Below are positions 7,592 through 15,768 of a stretch of DNA of 64,000 bases, in pieces. The position numbers and the translations under genes were made by a program. Each line of letters begins with the position of its first letter. The first letter of the stretch is position 1. The notes below the pieces were generated by a model. The model ran no database searches and was not told the origin of the DNA. It saw only the letters and a list, made by a program, of their open reading frames with translations. Source of the DNA: Caulobacterales bacterium (GTDB lineage Bacteria > Pseudomonadota > Alphaproteobacteria > Caulobacterales > Aquidulcibacteraceae); assembly GCA_017303355.1 (NCBI GenBank), contig JAFLCU010000001.1, positions 310,001 through 374,000 on the forward strand, written 5' to 3'.

Positions 7592-9370
7592 ATGAAAAAG
7601 CTGACCTTTGTGCTCGCCCTGGGCCTCGCTTTGGGCCTCGCCGCATGCGCCACTGCGCCCTCCGCCCCGTCGACCGCCGGCATCGCGCCGAGCTTCGACG
7701 CCGCCCGCACCGAACAAATTCTGGCGCGGACGCAGCGTCTGCATCTGGCGCCGGACCTGTCGGCGCTGACGCCCGGCGAACGCGCCGCGGTCCAGGAGCT
7801 GCTCGCGGCGGGCGAGCGCATGCATCTTCTCTACATGGATCAGCGCCATCCCCAGGCGCTCGCGGCGGCCGCGTATCTGGAGGCGCACCCAGAACTTACC
7901 GGCGCGCGCGACCTCTTCCGCATGAATAGCGGCCCGATCGCTTCGACCTTGGACAATACGCGCGAGCCGTTTCTTTCCGTGGCGCCCGAGGCGCCGGCGC
8001 GGAACATGTACCCGCAGGGGACGACGCGCGCGACGCTGGATGCGTTCCTCGCGGCGCATCCGGAACGGCGCGATGAGTTGCTGGATGATCGCGGCGTGGT
8101 TTGGGCGGCGACGCCGCAGAACCGCCGTCGCGCGATCGCCACGCTCGATCGCCATCCCACGCTCGACACGCTGCATCCCGGCCTGCGCACGCGCTTGGAG
8201 ACAAGCGAGACCTATCTCGCCGTGCCCTATTCGGTGGCGTACGCGGAGGATTTCTTCTTCATCTTCGATCGTCTGAATGCGGCGGCGGATGCTGTCGAGA
8301 GCGGCGATCCGGCGTTTGCGCGCTATCTGCGTTTGCGCGCACGCGATCTGCTGGCCGATGATTACGAAGGTGGCGATGCCGCTTGGGTGACGGGCGATTT
8401 TGTCGGCAATCTCAACGCGCAGATCGGCTCGTACGAAACCTATGACGACGCGCTTTATGGCGTGAAGACGTTCTTTTCGCTGTCGCTTCTGGTGCGCGAC
8501 CGCCCGCGCAGCGCGGAATTGCAGGCGGCGCTGGCGGACATTCAGACCGTTGAAAACGCACTGCCCTACACGGGCCATCGCGAGGTCCGCACCGACATTC
8601 CGGTCGGCGTTTACAACATCATCGCCGATTTCGGCCAGGCGCGCGGCGCCAACACGGCGACGATCCTGCCGAACGAAGCTTATCTCGCGCGCCAATATGG
8701 CCGCACCATCCTGATGCGCGGCAACATCCTGCTGAACGAGGACATCTTCCAGGAAACGCATCGTGCGTTTGGCGCGGCCGTGATTGCGAGCCAAGCCAAC
8801 GATATCACGCCGGAAGGCGGCTTTTACCGCACGCTCTGGCATGAAATTGGCCATTATCTGGGCGTCGATCAAACTGCGGACGGGCGCGATCTCGATGCGG
8901 CGCTGGAAGATGCGGCCGATCTGCTTGAGGAGATGAAGGCGGACCTCGTCTCGCTGACCTCGGCGCGGATTCTCAATGAACGCGGCCGGCTGACGGATGC
9001 GCAGCTGCAAGGCATCTACGCCTCCGGCATTCGCCGCGTGCTGCAGAAGAACCGCCCGCGCCGCGAGCAGCCCTACAACACGATGCAGCTGATCCAGTGG
9101 AATTGGTTCATGGAGCATGGCGCGCTGCGCTTCGAGGATGGCCGCCTGCGCATCGATTACCGGCGCTATCCCGAAGCGGTGACCAGCCTGTTGCGCGAAG
9201 TGCTGGCGATCCAGCGCGCCGGCGACCGCGACGCCGCCAACGCATTCGTCGATCGCTGGACGACATGGCGGCCCGAGCTGCACGAGGTGATCGCCGCGCG
9301 CATGCGCGAAAGCGAGCGCACGCGGTTCACGCTGGTGACGTATGAGGCGATCGACGGGCCGGCGCATTAG
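7592..9370 (+). CDS. Secreted lipoprotein with zinc-peptidase motif, dipeptidyl-peptidase III (M49)-like
   Basis: 592 residues from ATG 7592 (MKKLTFVLALGLALGL); upstream in-frame sequence overlaps the tRNA side and lacks a signal. The lipobox LAAC near residue 19 predicts an acylated periplasmic or outer-membrane protein. The zinc site is HEIGH (His417, Glu418, His421), with a downstream EEMKAD around 446-451, spaced like the second motif of M49 peptidases and their NUDIX-associated relatives. Classical DPP III has HExxxH, whereas this protein has HExxH, so the assignment to M49 is tentative; a general gluzincin metallopeptidase is the safer reading. The substrate is unknown. It stands alone, 62 bases before the acyl-CoA synthetase. 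Confidence 0.6.
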   Translation: MKKLTFVLALGLALGLAACATAPSAPSTAGIAPSFDAARTEQILARTQRLHLAPDLSALTPGERAAVQELLAAGERMHLLYMDQRHPQALAAAAYLEAHPELTGARDLFRMNSGPIASTLDNTREPFLSVAPEAPARNMYPQGTTRATLDAFLAAHPERRDELLDDRGVVWAATPQNRRRAIATLDRHPTLDTLHPGLRTRLETSETYLAVPYSVAYAEDFFFIFDRLNAAADAVESGDPAFARYLRLRARDLLADDYEGGDAAWVTGDFVGNLNAQIGSYETYDDALYGVKTFFSLSLLVRDRPRSAELQAALADIQTVENALPYTGHREVRTDIPVGVYNIIADFGQARGANTATILPNEAYLARQYGRTILMRGNILLNEDIFQETHRAFGAAVIASQANDITPEGGFYRTLWHEIGHYLGVDQTADGRDLDAALEDAADLLEEMKADLVSLTSARILNERGRLTDAQLQGIYASGIRRVLQKNRPRREQPYNTMQLIQWNWFMEHGALRFEDGRLRIDYRRYPEAVTSLLREVLAIQRAGDRDAANAFVDRWTTWRPELHEVIAARMRESERTRFTLVTYEAIDGPAH

Positions 9371-9432
9371 GCGCGTGCGCGCGGCGCGGCATCGGCTATA
9401 GAGGGAGCTTCCCCAGCCGGAGCCGCCCGCAC

Positions 9433-10965
9433 GTGACCACCGAAGACTTCCGCACCCTCTCCGACATGATCGCCGCGCATGCCGCCTCGCAGCCCGAGGC
9501 GGCGGCGCTGATCCAGGACGAGCGGCGGGTTTCGTACCGCGAACTTGACGCGCTGATGGATCGGATCGCGGCGGCGCTGCAGCGCGACGGCGTGAAGCCG
9601 GGCGAGAGCGTGGCTGTGTGCGCCATGACCTCTATCGAATACGCGACGCTGTTTGTCGGCGCGTTGCGGGCGGGCGCGGCGGTGGCGCCGATCGCGCCCT
9701 CGTCCACGCCCGAGAGCATCGCCGGCATGGTGGCGGATTCCGGCGCCGCGCTCTTCTTCGTCGACACGGAGGTCGCCAGCGCGCTGGCCGGCGTGAGGGA
9801 TCAGATCAAGGCGCAATTCATCGCGCTCGATGGCGGCGCGCACGGCCGCGCGTTCGCGGATTGGCTGGCGCCGGCGGGCGCAAAGCCCAAGCCTGTCGCG
9901 ATCAATCCGGAGATGCCGTTCAACATCATCTATTCCTCCGGCACGACCGGTGCGCCAAAGGGGATCGTGCAGAGCCACGGCATGCGCTTTGGCCATGTCG
10001 CGCGCGCCCAGGCGATGGGCTACGGCCCGCAAGCGGTGTCGCTGCTGTCGACACCGCTTTATTCCAACACGACCTTGGTGGCGTTCTTTCCGACGCTGGG
10101 GCTGGGCGGCACGGTCGTGCTGATGAAGAAATTCGACGCGGCGAAATATCTCGAACTCGCACAGCGCCATCGCGTCACGCACACCATGCTGGTGCCGGTG
10201 CAATATTCGCGGCTAATGGCCCGGCCGGATTTCGACTCGTTCGACCTTTCCAGCTTCATGATGAAATTCTGCACCTCGGCGCCCTTCTCGGCGGCATTGA
10301 AGAGCGACGTGCTGAAGCGTTGGCCAGGCGGATTGGTGGAATATTTCGGCATGACCGAAGGCGGCGGCACCTGCATGCTGGTGGCGCACGCCTATCCCGA
10401 CAAATTGCACACGGTCGGCCAGCCCGCGCCAGGGCACGATATCCGCGTCATCGATGAAGACGGCCAGGAGCTGCCGCGCGGCGAAGCGGGTGAGATTGTC
10501 GGCCATTCGGATCTGACGATGAGCGGCTATCACAATCGGCCGGAGCAAACCTCGGCGGCGATCTGGATTTCACCAGACGGCAAGCGCTTCGTGCGCACGG
10601 GCGATGTTGGTCGCTTCGACGCCGACGGCTTTCTCGAACTGATGGACCGCAAGAAGGACATGATCATTTCCGGCGGGTTCAACATCTATCCCAGCGACAT
10701 CGAAGCCATCGTGCGCGAGCACCCGGACGTGGCCGATGTCGCGGTGGTGGGCGCGCCCTCGGCGGAATGGGGCGAGACGCCTGTGGCCTTCATCGTCTCG
10801 CGCGGCGCCTCGGCGGAAGATATCCGCGCGTTCGCCAATTCCCGCCTTGGCAAGACCCAGCGCATCGCCGAAGCGCTGCTGATCGACGAACTGCCGCGCA
10901 GCCATATCGGCAAGATTCTAAAGCGCGAATTACGCGATCAGTACGTCGCGGGGCGGCCCGGCTAG
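9433..10965 (+). CDS. AMP-dependent acyl-CoA synthetase / ligase (ANL superfamily)
   Basis: 510 residues from GTG 9433. The ATP/AMP loop YSSGTTGAPKG begins at about residue 167. The A5-type motif EYFGMTEGG, the A7 motif RTGDVGRFDADGFLELMDRKKDMI and the A10 lysine region SHIGKILKREL at the C terminus are all present, so the enzyme should be complete and active. It would activate a carboxylic acid to its acyl-CoA through an acyl-adenylate. The sequence is closest in style to fatty-acid or aromatic-acid CoA ligases, but the acid is unknown. The start is a GTG without a strong ribosome-binding site nearby. Confidence 0.85.
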   Translation: MTTEDFRTLSDMIAAHAASQPEAAALIQDERRVSYRELDALMDRIAAALQRDGVKPGESVAVCAMTSIEYATLFVGALRAGAAVAPIAPSSTPESIAGMVADSGAALFFVDTEVASALAGVRDQIKAQFIALDGGAHGRAFADWLAPAGAKPKPVAINPEMPFNIIYSSGTTGAPKGIVQSHGMRFGHVARAQAMGYGPQAVSLLSTPLYSNTTLVAFFPTLGLGGTVVLMKKFDAAKYLELAQRHRVTHTMLVPVQYSRLMARPDFDSFDLSSFMMKFCTSAPFSAALKSDVLKRWPGGLVEYFGMTEGGGTCMLVAHAYPDKLHTVGQPAPGHDIRVIDEDGQELPRGEAGEIVGHSDLTMSGYHNRPEQTSAAIWISPDGKRFVRTGDVGRFDADGFLELMDRKKDMIISGGFNIYPSDIEAIVREHPDVADVAVVGAPSAEWGETPVAFIVSRGASAEDIRAFANSRLGKTQRIAEALLIDELPRSHIGKILKRELRDQYVAGRPG

Positions 10966-10999
10966 CGCCTGGAAACAAATTGCACTAAGCCCCTGCCCG

Positions 11000-11656
11000 A
11001 TGACACCACGTAAGCTTTCCCTGACCGTCGATGGCAAGAACGTCTCGGTCTTTCTGCACAAGGGCGACCTGCCCGATAGCGTTTCGTTCAACGGCCCCGT
11101 GGCCGTGGACAGCGAGACGCTGGGCCTTTCGCTGATCCGCGATCCGCTCTGCCTTGTGCAAATCTCCGATGGCGGCGGCGAAGCGCACCTCGTGCAGCTC
11201 GACCGCGCCACCTATGACGCGCCGAATTTGAAGCGCGTGCTGACCGATCCGGCGCATCTGAAACTCTTCCATTTCGCGCGCTTCGACATCGCCATGTTCA
11301 TGCGCGACCTCGGCATCGTCACGACGCCGCTCTATTGCACCAAGATCGCCTCGAAGCTGGTGCGCACCTACACTGATCGCCACGGCCTGAAGGATCTCAC
11401 CAAGGAGGTGCTCGGCCGCGACATTTCTAAGGACCAGCAATCGAGCGATTGGGGCGCGCCGGAACTGAGCGACGCGCAATTGGCCTACGCCGCCTCCGAC
11501 GTGCTGCACCTGCATGCGCTGAAAGACCGGCTCGACACCATGCTCGCCCGTGAAGGCCGCACCGAGATTGCCCAGTCCTGCTTCGATTTTCTTCCCACCC
11601 GCGCCGCACTCGATCTTGCCGGCTGGGAAGAGACCGACATTTTCGCGCACTCATGA
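11000..11656 (+). CDS. Ribonuclease D-type 3'-5' exonuclease
   Basis: 218 residues comprising only the DEDDy exonuclease fold. ExoI is DSET (Asp37, Glu39), ExoII is HFARFDIAMF (Asp96) and ExoIII is YAASDVLHL (Tyr163, Asp167). The C-terminal HRDC domains of E. coli RNase D are absent, as is usual for the short alphaproteobacterial form. In many alphaproteobacteria this gene lies directly before lptC-lptA-lptB-rpoN. Here that block begins 7.5 kb downstream, after an inserted catabolic region. The next gene starts within its stop (ATGA overlap), so the two are translationally coupled. Confidence 0.85.
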   Translation: MTPRKLSLTVDGKNVSVFLHKGDLPDSVSFNGPVAVDSETLGLSLIRDPLCLVQISDGGGEAHLVQLDRATYDAPNLKRVLTDPAHLKLFHFARFDIAMFMRDLGIVTTPLYCTKIASKLVRTYTDRHGLKDLTKEVLGRDISKDQQSSDWGAPELSDAQLAYAASDVLHLHALKDRLDTMLAREGRTEIAQSCFDFLPTRAALDLAGWEETDIFAHS

Positions 11657-12150
11657 GCATCGACGCTGACGAGGTGCAACGGCGCTGGCGTGGCGTTGCA
11701 CGCCATTTTCCGTTGTGGCGCTTCGGTATCGATCTGTTTTTCGACGTCGATTCATGGCGCATGATCGGCGCCGACATCACCACGATGATGCTGCAAAGCA
11801 AAAATGTCCGCCGCGCCGCGCAGGCGATGGAGGGCGCATCGGCGGAAACGCTGGAAGCCTTGGCTGGAGTCGCGAAGGTCAACGAGTCGCGTTCGAACGA
11901 CATTTTTCGCGCGGTTTTTCTGGGTTACGTCTCCGTGCCGATCGCCTTCGCGGCGCTGCTTTCGGACGCCGCGCCAGACGCGCTGAACGGTTTCGTTTCC
12001 GAATATTCGAGCGCAATCGTCATGATGCTGATCGGCGGCGTGCTTTTTCCGGCCGTTTATTTCTGCGGCAATTGGCGCGCCAAACAAATCGCCTGGACGA
12101 TCGACCTCTATCGCGGCGGCGCGCTGAAGCCGCTGCCAGCTACGCCTTGA
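11653..12150 (+). CDS. Small membrane protein of unknown function
   Basis: 165 residues with two hydrophobic segments: around residues 92-105 (AVFLGYVSVPIAFAALL) and 122-140 (AIVMMLIGGVLFPAVYFC). The soluble N-terminal part is rich in charged residues. I do not recognise a family. The start overlaps the RNase D stop by four bases (ATGA), so it is expressed from the same message. The 3' end overlaps the convergent fumarylacetoacetate hydrolase gene by 11 bases. Confidence 0.7.
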   Translation: MSIDADEVQRRWRGVARHFPLWRFGIDLFFDVDSWRMIGADITTMMLQSKNVRRAAQAMEGASAETLEALAGVAKVNESRSNDIFRAVFLGYVSVPIAFAALLSDAAPDALNGFVSEYSSAIVMMLIGGVLFPAVYFCGNWRAKQIAWTIDLYRGGALKPLPATP

Positions 12151-13147
12151 CCACTTCCTGCTCGATCCGGCCGAAGATCGAATGACCGCGTGCGTCGCGC
12201 ATGTCGATCTCGACGCGGTCGCCGTGCTTCAGGAAGCTGGTGCTGGGCTTGCCGGATTGGATCGTCTCGATCATGCGTTGTTCGGCGATGCAGGAATAGC
12301 CGCGCCCACCCTCGCTGACTGGCTTGCCGGGGCCGCCATCTTCACCGCGATTTGAAACGGTGCCTGAGCCGATGATCGCGCCCGCCGCGAGATCACGGGT
12401 CTTCGCGGCATGCGCGATGAGCTGGCCGAAATCGAAGGTCATGTCCTCGCCGGCGTCGGCGGCGCCGAAGGCTTTGCCGTTGAGGCTGACCCGCATCGGC
12501 AGATGCAATTTGCCGTCGCGCCACGCATCGCCCAGCGCATCCGGCGTCACCGCGACGGGCGAGAAGGCCGACGATGGCTTCGATTGGAAGAAGCCGAAGC
12601 CCTTTTCCAGTTCAGCCGGGATCAGATTGCGCAGGCTGACATCGTTCACGAGCATGACGAGGCGAATGCGTTTGCGTGCCTCGTCGGCGCTGATGCCGGC
12701 TTCGCAATCATCAACAATCACCGCGACCTCGGCTTCGAAATCGCAGCCCCAGGCCTCGTTTCTCAGCGGAATGCTTTCACGCGGGCCGAGAAAAGCGTCG
12801 CTGCCGCCTTGGTACATCAGCGGATCGGTCCAGAAGCTCTCCGGCATCTTGGCGCCGCGCGCCTGGCGCACCAGCGCGACGTGATTCACATAGGCCGACC
12901 CGTCAGCCCATTGATACGCGCGCGGCAGCGGCGCGGCGGCTTCGCGCTCATGGAAGCGCTCGCGCAGAATCGCGCCCGTGTTCACGCCTTCGGCGATGGA
13001 ACGCAGACGCGGCTCGGCATGCGCCCAATCATCAAGTGCTGCCTGCAGCGTCGGCACTTCGGGGCCTGCATGCGCGCACCAGGCGAGATCGTCGGAAACG
13101 ACGACGAGTTTGCCGTCACGGCCATGGCGAAGCGACGCAAGTTTCAT
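12140..13147 (-). CDS. fahA: Fumarylacetoacetate hydrolase family protein (last step of tyrosine degradation)
   Basis: 335 residues from ATG 13147 (MKLASLRHGRDGKLVVVSDDLAW). The long in-frame extension upstream only translates the palindromic repeat and is rejected. The fold's markers are clear: NEAWGCDFEAEVAVIVDD with metal-binding acidic residues, VMLVNDVSLRNLIPAELEKGFGFFQSKPSSAFSPVAV, and GAIIGSGTVSNR. Bacterial enzymes of this size cleave fumarylacetoacetate to fumarate and acetoacetate. It follows maiA on the same strand with a long palindromic repeat between them. With hpd and maiA nearby, the homogentisate route is a well-supported context call. Confidence 0.85.
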   Translation of the reverse strand: MKLASLRHGRDGKLVVVSDDLAWCAHAGPEVPTLQAALDDWAHAEPRLRSIAEGVNTGAILRERFHEREAAAPLPRAYQWADGSAYVNHVALVRQARGAKMPESFWTDPLMYQGGSDAFLGPRESIPLRNEAWGCDFEAEVAVIVDDCEAGISADEARKRIRLVMLVNDVSLRNLIPAELEKGFGFFQSKPSSAFSPVAVTPDALGDAWRDGKLHLPMRVSLNGKAFGAADAGEDMTFDFGQLIAHAAKTRDLAAGAIIGSGTVSNRGEDGGPGKPVSEGGRGYSCIAEQRMIETIQSGKPSTSFLKHGDRVEIDMRDARGHSIFGRIEQEVVKA

Positions 13148-13157
13148 GATTTCACCC

Positions 13158-13300
13158 AATATGGACCGCCGGCGCCCTCGCCGGCGTGCACAAGCGTTTG
13201 CAGAAGTGGAGCGCGGCGCTCCGCGCCGCATGCGCGGCAGCCGCGCGCCCCTACTTTTATGAATTGGCGCATGCCGGCGAGGGCGCCGGCGGTCCATATT
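13158..13300. repeat. Long palindromic repeat, copy 1 (28-bp perfect arms)
   Basis: The left arm at 13158-13185 (AATATGGACCGCCGGCGCCC and on) is a perfect inverted match to the right arm at 13273-13300. The 87 bases between hold a second GC-rich palindrome of the GGAGCGCGGC...GCCGCGC type (13206-13252). The same arms recur at 27842-27911 and 31991-32092. All copies lie between genes. This copy separates maiA from fahA and could act as an mRNA-stabilising or attenuating hairpin. Confidence 0.85.
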
Positions 13301-13304
13301 GGCG

Positions 13305-13952
13305 TCATCGCGCGGCGTCTTTCTGATTTTCCGGCGCGGCCTTGATGAAGGCGGGATGCTGACGCGCATTTTCGTCCCACGCCACGAGACGCGGAAACGG
13401 CGCGAGATCAGTCTTGAAGCGCCGGGCGTTAGCCATTTGCGGCACGAGCAGAATGTCGGCCAGCGTTGGCGCCTCGCCAAACACGAACGGCGTCCGCGCG
13501 CGTTGCGCCGCATGATGCTCGAGCGCGGCGAAGCCAAGCTTGATCCAGTGGCGATACCATTCGCCGACATGTTCTTCGCTGGCCGAAAACTCAAGCTTGA
13601 TACGCGTGAGCACGCTTGTGTTGTTCAGCGGGTGGATGTCGGCGGCGATTGTGAACGCGAAGGCGCGCACTTGGGCCGCCAGCCACGCGTCCTCCGGCAC
13701 GAAGCGCGGCTCTGGATGGGTTTGATCAAGCCATTCGAGAATGGCGATTGATTGGGTGACGAGACCCTGCGGCGTATCCAGCGCCGGCACCCGCATTTGC
13801 GGGTTCTTCGAGCGATACGGCTCGCGCATCTGCTCGTCGGTTCCCGGCGCGATGTTGATCGGGATGCTCTCGTAGCCGACGCCCTTCAGATTGAGCCCGA
13901 TGCGGACCCGATAAGCGGCGGACGAGCGCCAGTAATCGTAGAGCTTGAGCAT
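13305..13952 (-). CDS. maiA: Maleylacetoacetate isomerase (zeta-class glutathione transferase)
   Basis: 215 residues. The N-terminal thioredoxin-like domain carries the zeta-class signature LYDYWRSSAAYRVRIGLNLKG, with the SSxxxRVR motif that binds glutathione. The FVTQSIAILEWLDQTHPEP-type segment and the helical C-terminal domain (ADILLVPQMANARRF) follow. The enzyme converts 4-maleylacetoacetate to 4-fumarylacetoacetate using glutathione as cofactor. It lies between the VOC gene and fahA on the minus strand, in the order expected for a tyrosine catabolic operon. Confidence 0.9.
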   Translation of the reverse strand: MLKLYDYWRSSAAYRVRIGLNLKGVGYESIPINIAPGTDEQMREPYRSKNPQMRVPALDTPQGLVTQSIAILEWLDQTHPEPRFVPEDAWLAAQVRAFAFTIAADIHPLNNTSVLTRIKLEFSASEEHVGEWYRHWIKLGFAALEHHAAQRARTPFVFGEAPTLADILLVPQMANARRFKTDLAPFPRLVAWDENARQHPAFIKAAPENQKDAAR

Positions 13953-13962
13953 GCGACCCTCT

Positions 13963-14040
13963 TACAGGAGCGCGGGTCTTCAGGCCCGCTTTTTTTAGCC
14001 TCGGTCACACTATGCGGGTCCGAAGACCCGCGCTCCTATA
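13963..14040. repeat. Inverted repeat with terminator-like hairpins between VOC gene and maiA
   Basis: TACAGGAGCGCGGGTCTTC (13963-13981) is matched in inverted orientation by GAAGACCCGCGCTCCTATA (14022-14040). Inside, GCGGG/CCCGC (13972-13989) followed by seven T residues looks like a plus-strand intrinsic terminator, although no plus-strand gene reads into it. A second perfect hairpin, GCGGGTC-CGAA-GACCCGC, lies at about 14014-14031. It is a different unit from the 28-bp family but shares the style of a mobile palindrome placed between genes. Confidence 0.65.
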
Positions 14041-14043
14041 TTT

Positions 14044-14610
14044 TTATTCCCCGAGCCGCGTCTTCGCGGCGTGCGCGGCGCGGGCTTTTTCGTGCAGCCA
14101 AGCGGCGTGTCGCGGCGCTTTCTTGGTGCGGTTCCATTCTTCGAGCATTTCCGGCGCGATGCGCCTTAGCTCCGCATATTCTTGCGCCGTGCCGGTATCC
14201 GCCGCGAGTTCGAGGCGATGGCCGTTGGGATCGAAGAAATAGATCGATTGGAAAATGCCGTGATCGGTTGGGCCGATCACGTCGAGACCTTTCGCTTCGG
14301 CGCGCGCCTTGGCGGCGAGCAGTTCGTCCATGCTGTTCACGCGGAAAGCGATGTGCTGAACCCAAGCCGGCGTATTCTCATCGCGGCCCATCGCTTTCTG
14401 CTGCGGCAGTTCGAAGAAGGCGAGCACGTTGCCGCCGCCAGCGTCGAGGAAGACGTGCATGTACGGATCGTATTCGCCGGTGGACGGCACATGATCCTCG
14501 GCGAAGGCGGTAGTATATTCCATCTCCAGCACATCGCGATAGAATTCGACCGTCTGCTTGGCGTCCTTGCAGCGGTAAGCGACGTGGTGGATGCCGTTGG
14601 TGATGGCCAT
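14044..14610 (-). CDS. VOC-superfamily metalloenzyme (glyoxalase / extradiol dioxygenase fold)
   Basis: 188 residues from ATG 14610 (MAITNGIHHVAYRCKDAKQT). Two beta-alpha-beta-beta-beta modules are visible, with candidate metal ligands His9, His86 (VQHIAF) and Glu134 (NGHRLEL). These are the positions used by type I extradiol dioxygenases and glyoxalases. A basic C-terminal tail of about 45 residues follows. It lies inside the hpd-maiA-fahA operon, so it probably acts on or protects against a tyrosine/homogentisate intermediate. Its specific reaction cannot be read from the sequence. A role in ring cleavage in place of hmgA is only a speculation. Confidence 0.75.
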   Translation of the reverse strand: MAITNGIHHVAYRCKDAKQTVEFYRDVLEMEYTTAFAEDHVPSTGEYDPYMHVFLDAGGGNVLAFFELPQQKAMGRDENTPAWVQHIAFRVNSMDELLAAKARAEAKGLDVIGPTDHGIFQSIYFFDPNGHRLELAADTGTAQEYAELRRIAPEMLEEWNRTKKAPRHAAWLHEKARAAHAAKTRLGE

Positions 14611-14640
14611 TAGTGCATCTCCTTGACGCAATCGGTTGCT

Positions 14641-14688
14641 GATTGGAGCGCGCGGCTCCGCCGCGCTTCCACTTTCAAGAGGCGGGGC
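14641..14688. repeat. GC palindrome between asparaginase and VOC genes
   Basis: The 78-base gap (14611-14688) contains GGAGCGCGCGGCTCCGCCGCGCTTCC at about 14645-14670. This is a half or short copy of the GGAGCGCG-type palindrome also seen inside repeat copy 1 and, in fuller form, at 56489-56533. On the minus strand it lies after the asparaginase stop and before the VOC start. Confidence 0.5.
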
Positions 14689-15768
14689 TCATTCTTCATC
14701 GGCAAAAATCTGCACGACCGGTTCTTCGCCAGCGCTCGCCCAGGCGCGATACATGCCCGGCGTGTTCATCGCCCAGGCCGCGCGGCCTTCGCCATCGAGC
14801 ACGATGACGCCGCCATCGCCGGCTTCGCCCCGCGCGTTGGTCAGCGCACCAACCTCCGCGATGACGTGATCGGCCGCTTCTTGGGCGCTTTCGCCATTGA
14901 ATTCCATGCGCGCGCAAATATCGCGGGCGACGCCGACGCGGATGAAGAACTCGCCCGTGCCGGTGGCGGAGACGCCGCAAACGCCGTTCCGCGCGTAGGT
15001 GCCGGCGCCGATGATCGGCGCGTCGCCGACGCGGCCCCAGCGTTTGCCCGTGGCGCCGCCGGTGGACGTACCGGCCGCGATATCGCCATGCGTATCGCGC
15101 GCAACGACGCCGACCGTGCCGAACTGGTGATCATCCGGCCACGCAACACGCGCCTCGCGCCGCGGCGCGCCCAAGGGGCGTTGCGGGATCGGCAGATTAT
15201 TGCGCTGGAGATTTTGTTCGAGTTGCTGCCAACGGCGTTCGGTGAAGAAGAAGGATGGATCGACCTCTTCCAAGTTCTGCGTGCGCGCGAAGGCTTCGGC
15301 GCCTTCGCCAATCAGCATCACGTGCGGACTACGCTCCATCACCGCGCGCGCGGCGCTGATCGGATGACGCGTCCGCGTGAGACCGGCGACACTGCCTGCC
15401 GCACGGGTGCGGCCATCCATGATCGACGCGTCGAGTTCGTTGTGGCCCTCGGCCGTGAAAACGGCGCCGCGGCCTGCGTTGAACAGCGGATCGTCTTCCA
15501 TCTCCTGGATGACGCCCTCCACCGCATCGAGCGACGAGCCGCCGCGCTCGAGAATGGCGCCGCCCGTATGCAGCGCGCGCTGCATGGCGGCGCGGTATTG
15601 CGCTTCGACCTCGGGCGTCAGATTCGCGCGCTCGATGACGCCCGCGCCGCCGTGGACGATGATCGACCAGCGCGGCGCGGGTTCAGGTGCGGTGGCGCAG
15701 GCTGCGAGCGCGAACGCCGCCAGTAGCGCGGCTAGCCATGCTCCCCCGCGCGCGGGGAGGATAAACAT
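14689..15768 (-). CDS. Isoaspartyl peptidase / L-asparaginase (Ntn-hydrolase, family T2), lipoprotein
   Basis: 359 residues from ATG 15768, which overlaps the hpd stop (TGATG). The signal ends in a lipobox (FALAACAT, Cys near residue 23), predicting a periplasmic lipoprotein. WSIIVHGGAGVI, LDAVEGVIQEMEDDPLFNAGRGAVF and the autocleavage site with the nucleophilic Thr in GTVGVVARD mark an asparaginase-2 precursor that splits into alpha and beta chains. The GAGTYARNGVCGVSATGTGE segment forms the substrate pocket. The enzyme removes isoaspartyl linkages or hydrolyses asparagine. Its place inside the tyrosine operon is unusual; coupling to hpd may reflect general amino-acid scavenging. Confidence 0.88.
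   Translation of the reverse strand: MFILPARGGAWLAALLAAFALAACATAPEPAPRWSIIVHGGAGVIERANLTPEVEAQYRAAMQRALHTGGAILERGGSSLDAVEGVIQEMEDDPLFNAGRGAVFTAEGHNELDASIMDGRTRAAGSVAGLTRTRHPISAARAVMERSPHVMLIGEGAEAFARTQNLEEVDPSFFFTERRWQQLEQNLQRNNLPIPQRPLGAPRREARVAWPDDHQFGTVGVVARDTHGDIAAGTSTGGATGKRWGRVGDAPIIGAGTYARNGVCGVSATGTGEFFIRVGVARDICARMEFNGESAQEAADHVIAEVGALTNARGEAGDGGVIVLDGEGRAAWAMNTPGMYRAWASAGEEPVVQIFADEE

Noticed and set aside
7526-9367. Minus-strand open frame of 613 codons opposite the metallopeptidase lipoprotein
   Set aside because: Its translation is Arg/Ala/His-rich without any recognisable motif, while the plus strand has a signal peptide, lipobox and zinc motif. Long antisense frames are expected in GC-rich DNA.
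12408-13345. Plus-strand frames opposite fahA and repeat copy 1
   Set aside because: They read through the palindrome and show no domain; fahA on the minus strand is well supported.
13148-13594. In-frame 149-residue N-terminal extension of fahA
   Set aside because: It translates the palindromic repeat and part of maiA in another frame; the family start at 13147 is the natural one.
13972-13996. Intrinsic terminator for a plus-strand gene before 13990
   Set aside because: The hairpin and T-run point to plus-strand termination, but no plus-strand gene leads into it. It is treated as part of a repeat unit.
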